64,000 nt of DNA from Pogostemon cablin (taxonomy: Eukaryota; Streptophyta; Magnoliopsida; Lamiales; Lamiaceae). The notes beneath the pieces were generated by a model. That model did not search any database. It was not told the DNA's origin and saw only the letters and a program-made list of their open reading frames with translations. The stretch covers positions 226,355-290,354 of the forward strand of contig CM042970.1 in NCBI GenBank assembly GCA_023678885.1, in the 5' to 3' direction. How positions within the stretch are numbered: position 1 is the first letter of the stretch; each line of letters opens with the position of its first letter. A program made the position numbers and the translations under genes. Below are positions 23,277 to 33,534 of this stretch, one piece after another.

Positions 23277-24544
23277 CGATAAGTCATATTTTAGTACAAT
23301 TATTTGGTTGAAATTCATGTTTATTTGATTTACTTGTGTGCTAATTGGGTGCTAATATTGACTTATTTTATCTTTAAGTGATAATTACTTTAATTATATG
23401 AATTGATGTAGGAACAGACTAAATTAAGAAACAAATCGACCAGTATATTTTCCACATAATTGAAGGCTCATATCTGAGGTGAGAAGCACGGTCAAAGAAG
23501 AAAAAGGAGAAAAGAAAGAGATCCTCGAGATCAAGCAAGAAAGGAAAGAGATCAAGTGGGATTACTTTGGGGACAAGAAAGAAAATAAGGAAGATATTTT
23601 ATTTTTTCTTTTGGGCGATCACAAGCAGAACACACAATTTTTTTGGGAATTGGCATGAAGAAGCAGAGCATTAGAGGGAAGAGTTGGCGTGAAGATCATT
23701 GGATCATCATCGATTTTTATATATTAATTTTATTTTTTTGCTATGAACATGCGGGGCTAATCCCCTTTTCTAGTTTAGGATTTCGTGAACCTCCCGCTGA
23801 ACCGTTGAATAATTATTAAGGATTTTTATGTTGAATCTTTTGTGCAAGTTTATTCTATTACATGCTTTGATGTTTTTAATAGTAGTTTGGTTGTTAATTT
23901 AGCCTGATCAACTATTTAATTATTTAACTGTTGAATGTTATTCCACGAACTATAATCCGTAATTGTTGTAGGAATTGGATTAAGGAACAAATAGAGATAA
24001 TTCCCTCTAGGTGTAATATGATCTAGGTTGTATGATTCCTAGCCGGTTTTCGTAGCCTAGTAATTCTATGTTTAGAGTTTTAATGTGTTTACGAGTTCGA
24101 GTCCATAAGGTCACTCGTAAATAGTTCAATTTAGTGGTCGTATCCTAATTGATAAACTAAAAAATATTCGGGTTGATTGGTTGTACCGTCAATCTAGGGA
24201 TTTGAGTTTGCACGCTAGGCTAGATATTTAAATCCTGTAGTTAGTTAATTTAGTAAACGAGAGGGGATCGTCATCCTAAACTATGTTTTCATCACTTGGT
24301 TAATTTAAATATTAATTTTCATCTACTTGGTTGTTACATAAAATTGAGTTAATTTAATATTTGTGTTATTTTCATATTGTCACCAAATCAAAAACCCCCT
24401 TATTTATTTTAATCATTTTCAACACTTAAATTTAATTAAAAATTCATTATACTCTCTTGGGTTCGACCCGTACTCGTCGCTATACTAAGTATTATAGTGA
24501 GTCAGAAATAAATTGTATTTTGGTAGGTTGGCGACAACCTACCA
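23277..24544 (+). repeat. 5' LTR of the gag-protease element
   Basis: Runs from CGATAAGTCATATTTTAG to CAACCTACCA. Its last bases form one arm of an 11-bp stem that reaches into the primer-binding region. Confidence 0.88.
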
Positions 24545-24545
24545 A
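24520..24545 (+). other. Stem-loop at the LTR/primer-site junction
   Basis: TTGGTAGGTTG and CAACCTACCAA pair perfectly (11 bp) around a GCGA loop. The stem spans the LTR 3' end. The 3' LTR copy (30085-30108) keeps the fold with one compensatory base-pair change and one mismatch. Confidence 0.75.
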
Positions 24546-24546
24546 A

Positions 24547-24561
24547 TTTGGCGCCATTTGC
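24547..24561 (+). other. Primer-binding site
   Basis: TTTGGCGCCATTTGC, two bases after the 5' LTR. It resembles the TGGCGCC-type primer site of Athila and related Ty3 elements. Confidence 0.75.
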
Positions 24562-24655
24562 TCGTGGAGTAAAATTGAAGTTTGTTAAATTTCTGTGTCT
24601 CTGATATTTTTCTGCATTTTTACAGGTTCTGAAATTTTTTAATTTTTCAGTAACA

Positions 24656-24680
24656 CTGACACTGAACCCTTCAGTGTCAG
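24656..24680 (+). repeat. Hairpin repeat, copy 1
   Basis: CTGACACTGAA and TTCAGTGTCAG form an 11-bp perfect stem with a CCC loop. The same hairpin occurs at 25967-25991 with a TCC loop. Confidence 0.85.
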
Positions 24681-24986
24681 TTATCCCCTATTTTTGAAAT
24701 TTTTTCTGTGAATGATTACTCGATCTTCTGGTAAAAAACAGCTTGAATACATTTCAGAAATCTAAAGAACTGCCCGGAGATTGAGAAAGGAGCCCCAAAA
24801 GAATAAGGAAATAAGTTCGTCCATTGGCGAAATCGCCGAAAACCTTACCGAACTCTAACTTGTAGCTGATCCACTTCAACTTAGAGAGGAGAATTCTGAA
24901 TTTTCTGATTTAAAGGATGAATATATTGTAGACTCTGAGTCGAAAAAGAAAAACATGGCTGCGAATACTGAAAAACATTAAATGAA

Positions 24987-25894
24987 TTGGCAAATCCAGA
25001 CGTAGTCCATCAGCCACTATGGATTAAATTTCCTGCAATTACTGATAATACTATATTTGAATTGAAATCGGGATTGATTCACTTACTTCCTGCTTTCCAT
25101 GGTCTTTCAGGTGAAAATCCTCACAAGTTCTTGAAGAAGTTCTCGGTTGTATGTATGAGCATGAAACCAAACGGAGTGACGGAGGAACAAGTCAAGCTTG
25201 GGGCATTCCCCTTTGTAGTGAAGGACATGGCGAAGGATTGGTTGTATTATCTCCCTTCTGGATTGATAAATACATGGGCCGAGATGGAAAAAATTTTTCT
25301 CCAAACTTACAATCTGGCCACTAGAGTTGTTGTCTTGCGCAAGGAGATATCTGGAGCTCGTCAGATGCAAGGGGAGGGTTTATATGAATATTGGGAGAGT
25401 TTAAACGCCTCACATCAGCATGCCCCCAACATCAAATAAGCGATCAGTTGCTATTGCAGTACTTCTATGAAGGATTGTCAATCATGGATTGAAACAAGCT
25501 TGATGCGGCTAGTGGAGGAGCTTTTATGACGAAAACACCTACTGCTGCTAGGAGTTTGATTACTAGCATGGCTGCCAACACTCAACAGTTTGGCACACGT
25601 GATCCATCACTTAAAGAAGTAAAGGAGGTCCATGATTCTAAGTTGGAGGAAACTTTGAACAAGTTGACAGTTGCTGTGGAGAATCTTGCTAAAGGAAAAA
25701 GGGTAAACCCTCCATCTTGTCAATATTGTTTAACTAATGATCATTCTACTCTTGATTGCAGGGTTGCTTATGATCCTTCACAAATGGAGGTTAATCTTAA
25801 GAATGTGAGTGCTATTATACTGCATAGTGGAAAACAGTTAGAGGAGGTTGTACCGTCCAAAAAGCCTGACCAAGACGTGGAAAAAATGATGTAG
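24987..25894 (+). pseudogene. Athila-like gag of the gag-protease element
   Basis: Capsid protein gene in two open segments. The first (24987-25439, starting MANPDVVHQP) has FELKSGLIHLLPAFHGLSGE, DPH-like NPHKFLKKF, and AKDWLYYLPSGLINTWAEM, followed by LRKEISGARQMQGEGLYEYW; it stops at 25437. The remainder, with YFYEGL and a QYCLTNDHSTLDC remnant of the zinc region, continues in another frame (25526-25894). One stop and a frame change break the protein, while the capsid core itself is uninterrupted, in contrast to the neighbouring gag copies. Confidence 0.85.
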
Positions 25895-25966
25895 AACCTG
25901 CTGGAAAAGAGGAGGATCAAACCGATCAATTCGGGGCAAAAAAATCTGATATGCAGAAACATAACA

Positions 25967-25991
25967 CTGACACTGAATCCTTCAGTGTCAG
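25967..25991 (+). repeat. Hairpin repeat, copy 2
   Basis: Same 11-bp perfect stem as 24656-24680, loop TCC instead of CCC. It lies in the degenerate region between gag and protease, about 1.3 kb from copy 1. Confidence 0.85.
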
Positions 25992-26149
25992 AAAGTCCAA
26001 AAAAAACCAGGTTAAAATTTCAGACCCTATTCGTTTTAATATTAACCATTTGTCTTTTCCAAGTAGGATAAAAAAGTCGGACACCACTGAAAAGGATAAA
26101 TAAATACTTGAGGTGTTTAGGAAAGTGGAAATCAATTTACCTCTCATTG

Positions 26150-27214
26150 AGGCAATTAAGTAGATTCCGAGATATGCCAAGTTCTTGAAGGAGTTGTGCA
26201 CCAACAAGAAGAAGTTGAAAGGAGATGAAAAAGTGGTGATGGGAGAAAACGTTTCAGCTGTCTTCCAGCAAACGTTACCTCAGAAGCGCAAGGATCCTGG
26301 CATGTTTGTGGTTCCTTGTAAGATTGGGAATTCAAAGTAGAGAGAGCCATGTTTGACCTTAGAGCATCCATTAATGTGATGCCTCGATCGGTGTTTGAAA
26401 AGTTGAGTGTGGGAGAGTTGAAAAGACTGAAGTTGTCATCCAGCTTGCTGATCGAAGCCTTGCATACCCAGATGGAGTTATTGAAGATGTTCTTGTTCAG
26501 GTAGATAAACTCGTATTCCCTACTGATTTTTATGTATTAGTAATGAATGAACACCCATCGAATTCCACTTCGATTTTGTTGGGGAGACCGTTCCTCGACA
26601 CTTCACGCACTAAAATAGATGTGAGTGAAGGTAATCTCACGATGGAATTTGATGGGCAAATCATTAAATTCAACATATATGATGCTATGAAATACCCTGA
26701 TGATGCTAACCTACTTTCTGTTGTGAGTATTATTGAGTTTATTGTCCAGGAACACTTCGAACTCACTAGTAAGGATGCATTAGATACAGTAATTGAACAT
26801 GGAGTCATGAAGGAGGATGCTGAAAGATGGGATAATGAGGAGTTGAATCACTATGTCAATGCTTTGCATAGTTCTTTTAAGAGAACGAGCACTTTAGATG
26901 TAGCTTATGTTAAATTGTCTGTGAAGTCTACTAAAGACGTTACTTCAGTTTTTGCTTTGAGTGTTGTTGAGCCTATGGTGCAGGATTGTTTTGAGCTAAC
27001 TCACAGGGATAACTTCGACACCATCATTGCAAATGGAAGCATGAAAGAGAATGAGAAAAAATTAAGAAAAGAAAAGCTTGGTGAAGTGCCAAAGTTAGAG
27101 TTGAAAGTGTTCCCTGAATACTTGAAGTCCTCGTTCTTGGGGTCAAACCATGAACTCAAGGAATATCATAAGGTGTTTCGCACTGTTGAGGTTGATCGGA
27201 TGAAGTTGAAATAA
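26150..27214 (+). pseudogene. Athila-like protease region, broken
   Basis: Aspartic protease remnant. KRKDPGMFVVPCKIGN (about 26285-26330) is followed by a TAG, then FDLRASINVMPRS, where the usual active-site DLGA reads DLRA. A frame change near 26425 leads to LLGRPFLDTSRTKIDVSEG (26573-26630) and NLTMEFDGQIIKFNIYDAMKYP. The acidic tail runs to 27214 and has two related modules (EHFELTSKDALDTVIEHG and DCFELTHRDNFDTIIANG). RT should follow but does not. The substituted glycine and the stop make it inactive. Confidence 0.85.
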
Positions 27215-28842
27215 GTTCTTCATACTTGAAAATGCTCTCACCTAATTTGAGTCAACGACAATAAAAAAAGGCGCTTATTGGGAGGCAACTCAATTTTCTT
27301 ATTTTATTTTTATTTTCAATTAATTGTCTGATTGTTCGCTCTTAATTTTCTGTTATGATTAGCAGTTGTGATACAAACTGCAAGGGTATCGTGGTCACAG
27401 CTCTACCCAAAACTGAATCATGTGTACTCTACCCAATTACATATTTGGTCTTTCTTATACTGTGCTTTGCTTGGGGACAAGCAAACATTTAGGTGTGGGG
27501 AGGGATTTTATATGATAATAGGGGTAGAAAAGTGATGTAAATTTGCTCAATTTCTTATCCCATGTCTTGTTCTTATTGTTCTCTAAATTTTATGTTGATG
27601 TGGAGTTTGAGAAATTGAGGATTAAAATCTTTTGAGGTGATGAGAGTGATGCATGATTGAGGGGGTGGCGGTGATGTTGAGAAGCTGTTGAAACTTGAAA
27701 ATCTTTGCAAGATTTTTGTGATTGTAGTGGCTCATTTTTTGGCAATTATACCCAATTTTTGGTGAGCTTTTGAGCCTTAACGAACTATCATCTATAAGCT
27801 CCATTGAAATTTCTTTCTTGAGTGCATTGAATTTGAATTGCTCATTCTAGAACTTGCTCTTTTGAATGCATTTTAAGATCATATGATTGACTGTGTGTGA
27901 TAAAATGATAAGAGCACTTAGGTTTGACCCTCTTGGCTTATATTGTTCCACCTGATTATGAAAACTTTAGGGAAGCCGCGTTGAGCCTAAGCATTTTCTT
28001 TGAATTATGAGCACATAAATGAACCTTGAATTCCCATTTTTTTTCTTTAACTCTTCCGTTTGTACCCTTCATTACTTTGCAATGTTTGATCTTGTGGAAT
28101 TATTTTATGGTTGAATTGACGATGAAGGGGGAGTTGATAGAAAAGTTTGGAGAAGGAAAAGAAAAAAAGAGAAAAGTCTTGATGAGAAAAGAGAAATGGA
28201 AAGAGGAGTTGCTGAAATTGTCTGTTTGTATTGAGTTGCTGAAATTATCTAGAAAACAGTGATTTTATTTTCAAGTGTTACACCTGTTGTTCCAAATCTT
28301 GAAAAGGAGCAGGTGTGGGGAGATTATAAGTGCAAGAAAAATGTTATTGAGAAGAGGAAATTTTGGGGATGATGGATGTTTTGATTTGTAGAGATCACAT
28401 ATTGTAAAGTGGTGCATTTAACAATTCTTAACTCTCATTTTACCTCACCTTGTCCTAAGGCCTCATTACAACTCATTCAAAGACCCTTTGATTGTGGTAC
28501 ATGATCTATCCAAAATTGGTGGAGATTTGATTTGGAAGCAAGCCTATGGTAATGACTGTTCTTTTCAATTTTTGAGTGATCTTGCTACCTAAATCATATA
28601 TTTGAGTGTTATTGAGTGAATCATTGTGAGGCCATGGAATTTTGAAGGATATGATGCCATGAAAGTTGCAAACTTTGAGTAAAGAGCCATTTTTTATATT
28701 AGTTCCGAATGCTCATTGGTTACTTTTCTCTTGAGGTGTGTGACTTTCATTTGCCTTAGTAGATGTTCCTTGATTTTCTATTCTCTGTCATCTTTGTTTT
28801 CCATTTGCTTGAGGACAAGCAAAGTTTAGGTGTGGGAAGATT
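27215..28842 (+). other. Non-coding 3' tail of the gag-protease element
   Basis: Holds two stem-loops of the TTTGCTTG/CAAGCAAA type (27466-27485 and 28804-28823), each followed by a GTTTAGGTGTGGG- or TTTAGGTGTGGGG-like purine tract. The first set is 1.3 kb from the LTR. No pol domain is visible in any frame. Confidence 0.7.
28804..28823 (+). other. Stem-loop before the terminal polypurine tract
   Basis: TTTGCTTG and CAAGCAAA form a perfect 8-bp stem with an AGGA loop. The polypurine tract GGTGTGGGAAGA follows at 28829-28840, directly before the LTR. Confidence 0.75.
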
Positions 28843-30108
28843 TGATAAGTCTATTTTAGCACAATTATTTGGTTGAAATTCATGTTTATTTGATTTATTT
28901 GTGTGCTAATTTGGTGCTAATATTGACTTATTTTATTTTTAAGAGATAATTACTTTAATTATACGAATTGATGTGGGAACAGGCTAAATTAGGAAACAAA
29001 TCGGCCAGCATATTTTCCACATAATTGAAGGCCCATATCTGAGGTGAGAAGTAAGGTAAAAGAAGAAAAAGGAGAAAAGAAAGAGATCTTGGAGATCAAG
29101 CAAGAAAGGAAAGAGATCAAGTGGGATTACTTGGGGGACAAGAAAGAAAATAAGAAAGATATTTTATTTATTCTTTTGGGCGATCACAAGCAGAACACAC
29201 GATTTTTCTGGGAATTGGCGTGAAGGAACAGAGCATTAGAGGGCAGAGTTGGCGTGAAGATTGAAGATCATCGGATCATCATCGGTTTTTATATTTTAAT
29301 TTTATTTTTTTCTATGAACATGCGGGGCTAATCCTCATTTTTAGTTTAGGATTTCGTGAACCTCTCGTTGAACCGTAGAATAATTATTAAGGATTTTTAT
29401 ATTGAATCTTTTGTGCAAGTTTATTCTATTACGCTTTGATGTTCTTAGTAGTAGTTTGATAGTTAATTTAGCCTGATCAACTGTTTAATTATTTAATTGC
29501 TGAATGTTATTTCATGAATTATAATCTGTAATTATTGTAGGAATTGGATTAAGTAACAAATAGAGATAATTCCCTCTAGGTGTAATAGGATCTAGGTTGA
29601 ATGATTCCTAACTGGTTTTCGTAGCCTAGTAATTCTAGGTTTAGAGTTTTAATGCGTTTACGAGTTCGAATCCATAGGGTTACTCGTAAAGGGTTCAATT
29701 TAGTGGTCGTACCTTAATTCATAAACTTAAGAACATTTGATTGGTCGTACCGTCAATATAGGAATTTGAGTTTGCACGCTAGGTTAGATGTTTAAATCAT
29801 GTAGTTAGTTAATTTAGTAAACGGGAGGGGATCGTCATTCTAAACTAGGTTTTCATCACTTGGTTAATTTAAATATTAATTTTCATCTACTTGGTTGTTA
29901 CATAAAATTGAGTTAATTTAATATTTGTGTTATTTTCATATTGTCACCAAATCAAAACCCCTCTTATTTATTTTAATCGTTTTCAACACTTAAATTTAAT
30001 TAAAAATTCATTATGCTCTCTTGGGTTCGACTCGTACTCGTCACTTTACTAAGTATTATAGTGAGTCCGAAATAAATTGTATTTTGGTAGGCCGGCGACA
30101 GCCTACCA
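28843..30108 (+). repeat. 3' LTR of the gag-protease element
   Basis: Runs from TGATAAGTCTATTTTAG to CAGCCTACCA. Aligns along its whole length with the 5' LTR. Confidence 0.88.
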
Positions 30109-30330
30109 GTATACAACGTATGTTAAAAATGAATGTCAATTATTAAATTAAATGTAATTTTGAACTTATAGTATTAGTGCTTTTCTTTTAAGAAAAAAAA
30201 AACTTTCTAAAATAGTTCAATATTTTAGATAAAATGAATAAATTATAATGTATACAATGTATGTTAAAGATGAATGTCAATTATTAAATTAAATGTAATT
30301 TTGAACTTATGGTATTAGTGATATTTATTT
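30109..30330. repeat. Tandem duplication interrupted by the gag-protease element
   Basis: The block TATTTTAGATAAAATGAATA followed by a GTATAC-containing stretch and TATGTTAAAAATGAATGTC occurs whole at 30221-30330. An earlier copy is split: its left part is at 23243-23276 and its right part at 30109-30185. Confidence 0.7.
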
Positions 30331-30475
30331 TTTGAGTATGAAAGGACGAAAAAAAAGGAGGGAATAATATGTGCATGGGATGGAAAGAGCACGCAACTAT
30401 ACAAATAAATAGGGCCCACTTTTCTAAATGTCAAGACCGACCCTGACAATGGCCAAACTCATGAAAGAAAATCTC

Positions 30476-30703
30476 CCAGACGGATGAAAGATTATATCAC
30501 AAATTGAGTACATGAAAGGGGAAGAGGGGAATCAAAATTAATTAATGTAAATGCAATATAAAATAGTGGGGAGAACCATTAGGTGGCACAATAAAAATAT
30601 CAAAAGTATTCTATTCTCTCTCTTTCTTCCTTTCCCCTGCTTCTTCTTTCTTTTATTTCTATCAAATGAGTAAATACTCATTCTAAGAGTGCTTTTGTTT
30701 AAC
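30476..30703 (+). repeat. LTR-like fragment, right copy
   Basis: Direct-repeat partner of 21715-21946, ending TTTGTTTAACAGATTG. Together they probably mark the two LTRs of the decayed Ty3 element whose gag lies at 21986-23271. Confidence 0.6.
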
Positions 30704-31203
30704 AGATTGTTTCAAAGATCTATGAAACTAATTTTAGGGTCTTATTTAGCTGAACCAGACTCACATATGACCCACATAAAATTTGACCATTGGATCAATC
30801 TGTATTTAATTTCAATCATTGGATCAAAAAATATTATATTTTTATTTAAAGGCTACCTGCTAAGCAGGTTTGCCCAAAGAAGGGGAGATGGTGCGATTTT
30901 TGAGATGGCTGACCATTACCAAGGAGAGAGAATGACGCATTTTTTCATAAAGCTGACATTTAAAATATTAAGTGTCATGGTGCTCAACAATATAATCATA
31001 TCAAACTCCACATCATCATACAAACTAATCTTGAATGGACTATGCATTAGCCATAAAACACTTTCAACTATGCGCCGAAGTAGTATAAGCACTCTCAACT
31101 ATGCAGTGGAGTAGTGTTACCACCATTTAAAAAAAATGTACATTCTCCCATAAACATTGCAGTGTTCCATCTCTACTTATACACTATTTAAATGTCAACA
31201 CTT
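30704..31203. other. Intergenic DNA, no gene seen
   Basis: A 141-codon frame from 30689 overlaps the LTR-like fragment and has no recognisable motif; I regard it as chance. Confidence 0.4.
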
Positions 31204-31430
31204 ATACTCCCTCTGTCCCATGACAAGGGTAGTTTTTGCTTTTTATCACGTAGATTAAGGAGTATTATTATTTAATGTGTAGTGGATAGTTGTATTAGTG
31301 GGAGTATGGGCCCCATATTTTTATTGTATTAGAGGGGATGAGTGAGTCTCATATGTATAAAAAAGGAAAGAGGACCCTTTAAGAGACGATCAAAATGAAA
31401 AAAAAAAGATACTATGGGATGGAGGGAGTA
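31204..31430. mobile_element. Stowaway-like MITE
   Basis: TACTCCCTCTGTCCCATGAC at the left and GGGATGGAGGGAGTA at the right form inverted termini. The interior has the TGTATTAGTGGGAGTATGGGCC motif common to this family. Confidence 0.85.
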
Positions 31431-31987
31431 TGTTATAAGTCTACATTGTCAAATCACTATCCCTCATCGCCCTAGGCGGTGCATGCATTGTACTCAAATA
31501 TAATGAATTGACTCTCGCTTATCCCATTAGAGAGTGCATGTAGTCAAATAGAATGAATATGTTTCTTTTTTATTTATTTTTTTTCCAATTTAGACTCTTG
31601 TTTTTTTTTTCTTCTACTCCCAATATTATTTCTACTGACTTATATTCTTCTACTTAAATTTATATTTTAAAAAGTATTAAAAATATTAGTATCACGTTTT
31701 AATCTATACCTTGAATTTAATACTAAGTTTTTATTATTTTTTCTATTGGACATTAGTTTAAAAAAAAAAGTTGAATTACTATTTATATTATATTAAAAAC
31801 ACAATTAAATCTATCAAATTAGGCAAAATTTTATTTAAAAAAAAAAAGAGGGGGAGAAACAAGAGATGGTCTAAACAGATCACCATCAAATTTGAGATGG
31901 CTAACAGAAGCCATGACATGAATTAAATAAACCAAACAGATAACTTAAAATAAGGCAAAACAGAAAGCCTCGAAGAAACAACCTAAT
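31431..31987. other. AT-rich intergenic DNA
   Basis: No gene or terminal repeat recognised. Confidence 0.5.
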
Positions 31988-31996
31988 ATAATCTGA

Positions 31997-32973
31997 GAGT
32001 TAAATTCATTTTTGTCTAAGTAAAATTTTGATTTTTGCTCTAAAATTGATAAGTGATTCAATTTTGCCAATTGTTTCAATTTTTGCCATTTTTCGCCGGA
32101 ATCCGCCACGTCATGATTCGAAGAAGACAAGAGGAAGCGAAGATGCGGCGACGTCCCCACAGAGGCGCCAGAATCCGATGAGGTTGTCGTAGTCTTGGAG
32201 GATGCGGTAGAGGGTTCTGTAGGAGATCTTCCCTTGCCCCATTTGTTGATTAGGGTTTTGGAACCCCATCGACGGTGGCACAAGGAGAACCAGAGACGCT
32301 GATCGCGGCGGTAGAGTGAATCGAAATGCTTGCTGGTGCAGGCGAGCGCGGAGAGGTCGGAGGGAAGGAGGAAGGACAGGACGCAGAGCTGGACGTCGTC
32401 GGGGAAATCGCAGAACGACAGCAGAATTGTAGTTTCCATTTCCATTACAGTACCTTCCAAATCAACAATTGAACCCTCAAGGACAATGGGAATGAGAATC
32501 GAGCTGGAATTTCAGTTGGACAAGCTAAGCTAAAGCTAAGCAGATTTGGATTTCAATTAAACTTGGGAATTTCAGTGTTTTAACATGTTAATTCTCTTTA
32601 TTTATTTTTTTCTTTTTCATTTTATTTTTTTAAATTTAAATTTAGTTTACAGGTTTAAATTTATTTAATTGATTTATCTTTTTTATTTTTTATATTTTTA
32701 ATTTAATTAAATATTATGATGATTTGGAAAAAAAAAAGGTAGGATATGACGTGGCGGATTCATTGGCTCAAAAAAAGTCAAAATTGTCACGTCGGATTGA
32801 CCCACCGGAATTGAAGCATTACGTGGCGGATTCCGGTGAAATTTGCATTTTCTTGCGAAAAAACAAAAATTGAAACAATTCGTTACTTATAGGGCAAAAT
32901 TAAACCACTTATCTTTTTTAGGGCAAAAATCGAAATTTTGCTTAGTTATAGAGCAAAAAATGAATTTAACTCC
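31997..32973 (-). mobile_element. Pack-MULE-like element with captured F-box sequence
   Basis: Long terminal inverted repeats (about 31997-32114 and 32817-32973) start GAGTTAAATTCATTTTT and end at GGAATCCGCCACGT. A perfect 9-bp direct repeat, ATAATCTGA, lies on each side (31988-31996 and 32974-32982), the length typical of Mutator-like elements. The 977-bp element has no transposase; its interior is the 5' part of an F-box gene and its upstream sequence on the minus strand. This is the architecture of a Pack-MULE, a non-autonomous Mutator-like element carrying host gene sequence. The right inverted repeat has one extra base before the duplication. Confidence 0.85.
32111..32460 (-). pseudogene. 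Captured F-box gene fragment, frameshifted
   Basis: The minus-strand frame from the ATG at 32460 encodes an F-box near residues 17-58 (DFPDDVQLCVLSFLLPSDL, ALACTSKHFDSLY), followed by LWFSLCHRRW and NKWGKG. F-box proteins are substrate adaptors of SCF ubiquitin ligases, binding SKP1 through this domain. After residue 78 (about 32227) the frame no longer looks protein-like, whereas the shifted frame reads SYRTLYRIL and NLIGFWRLCG, as in intact plant relatives, until a TGA at 32111-32113 at the terminal-repeat boundary. So one base has been lost or gained, and the rest of the gene was never captured. The uncorrected frame would run through the terminal repeat to 31945 (171 codons). Confidence 0.8.
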
Positions 32974-32982
32974 ATAATCTGA

Positions 32983-33379
32983 ATATGAGCGGCTGTTATA
33001 TTACAATTCTTTGGCATTAAAAACCAGATCAATCCAAATATGATCCATGGACAATATGTAACAGAGATGTTATCTATGTTGTAAAACAGTACGAGTCGGC
33101 GCCTTCAAGGTAAAACAAGCAATAACTGCAAATTGTATAACAACCTAGCCTCTATAAGAATTATGCTTCATATCTAACTCCAACAAAAATTGGGCACAGC
33201 CCGACGAATGAGAGCAAACGAGCAAACAAAAAGAAATGAGCAAAGAACTGCCCATCAATGTGAAAGGATCTGTCTCAAACAACAGAGGTATACTCCCTGA
33301 ATCTGTGAACTTCAGAGAGTGAGAGGAGCCGGTGGAAGAAAAGCCGACACGTAAGCGAGAAAAGTAGTATATTTAGAGT
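32983..33379. other. Intergenic DNA with an unassigned open stretch
   Basis: On the minus strand about 70 codons are open from near 33355 down to a TAG at 33145, without an ATG or recognised motif. It could be the end of a gene whose other exons are not visible, or chance. Confidence 0.3.
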
Positions 33380-33534
33380 AGGTCTTGTGTGAGACTGTCT
33401 CACTTGAGATCATTTTACATTTTTAAAATAATCATCACTTTCACTATAAAATGTTCGTTATAAAATATTATCAATTTTCATTTCACCCGTCTCACGTAAG
33501 CCTTTACGTGAGTCGATTTCACACAAATCTTTAC
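33380..33534. mobile_element. Small MITE-like repeat
   Basis: The left end TCTTGTGTGAGAC and right end GATTTCACACAAATC are imperfect inverted repeats; the interior has CCGTCTCACGTAAG. Related to the TCTCTTGTGAGACG element at 58969-59625. Confidence 0.4.

Larger units (their letters stand above)
23277..30108 (+). mobile_element. Athila-like LTR element carrying only gag and protease
   Basis: LTRs of 1,268 bp (23277-24544) and 1,266 bp (28843-30108) are flanked by GTATA (23272-23276 and 30109-30113). A primer site TTTGGCGCCATTTGC begins at 24547 and a polypurine tract precedes the 3' LTR. Between them I find gag and protease but no RT, RNase H or integrase; 27215-28842 is non-coding. Such an element would depend on enzymes from a relative. 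The LTRs match closely with scattered differences. The 5' LTR begins CG where the 3' LTR begins TG. Confidence 0.88.

Noticed and set aside
30689..31114. 141-codon frame
   Set aside because: Starts in an LTR-like fragment, has no motif and reads like chance translation.
33145..33355. Open minus-strand stretch of about 70 codons
   Set aside because: No ATG, no splice signals I trust and no recognised family.
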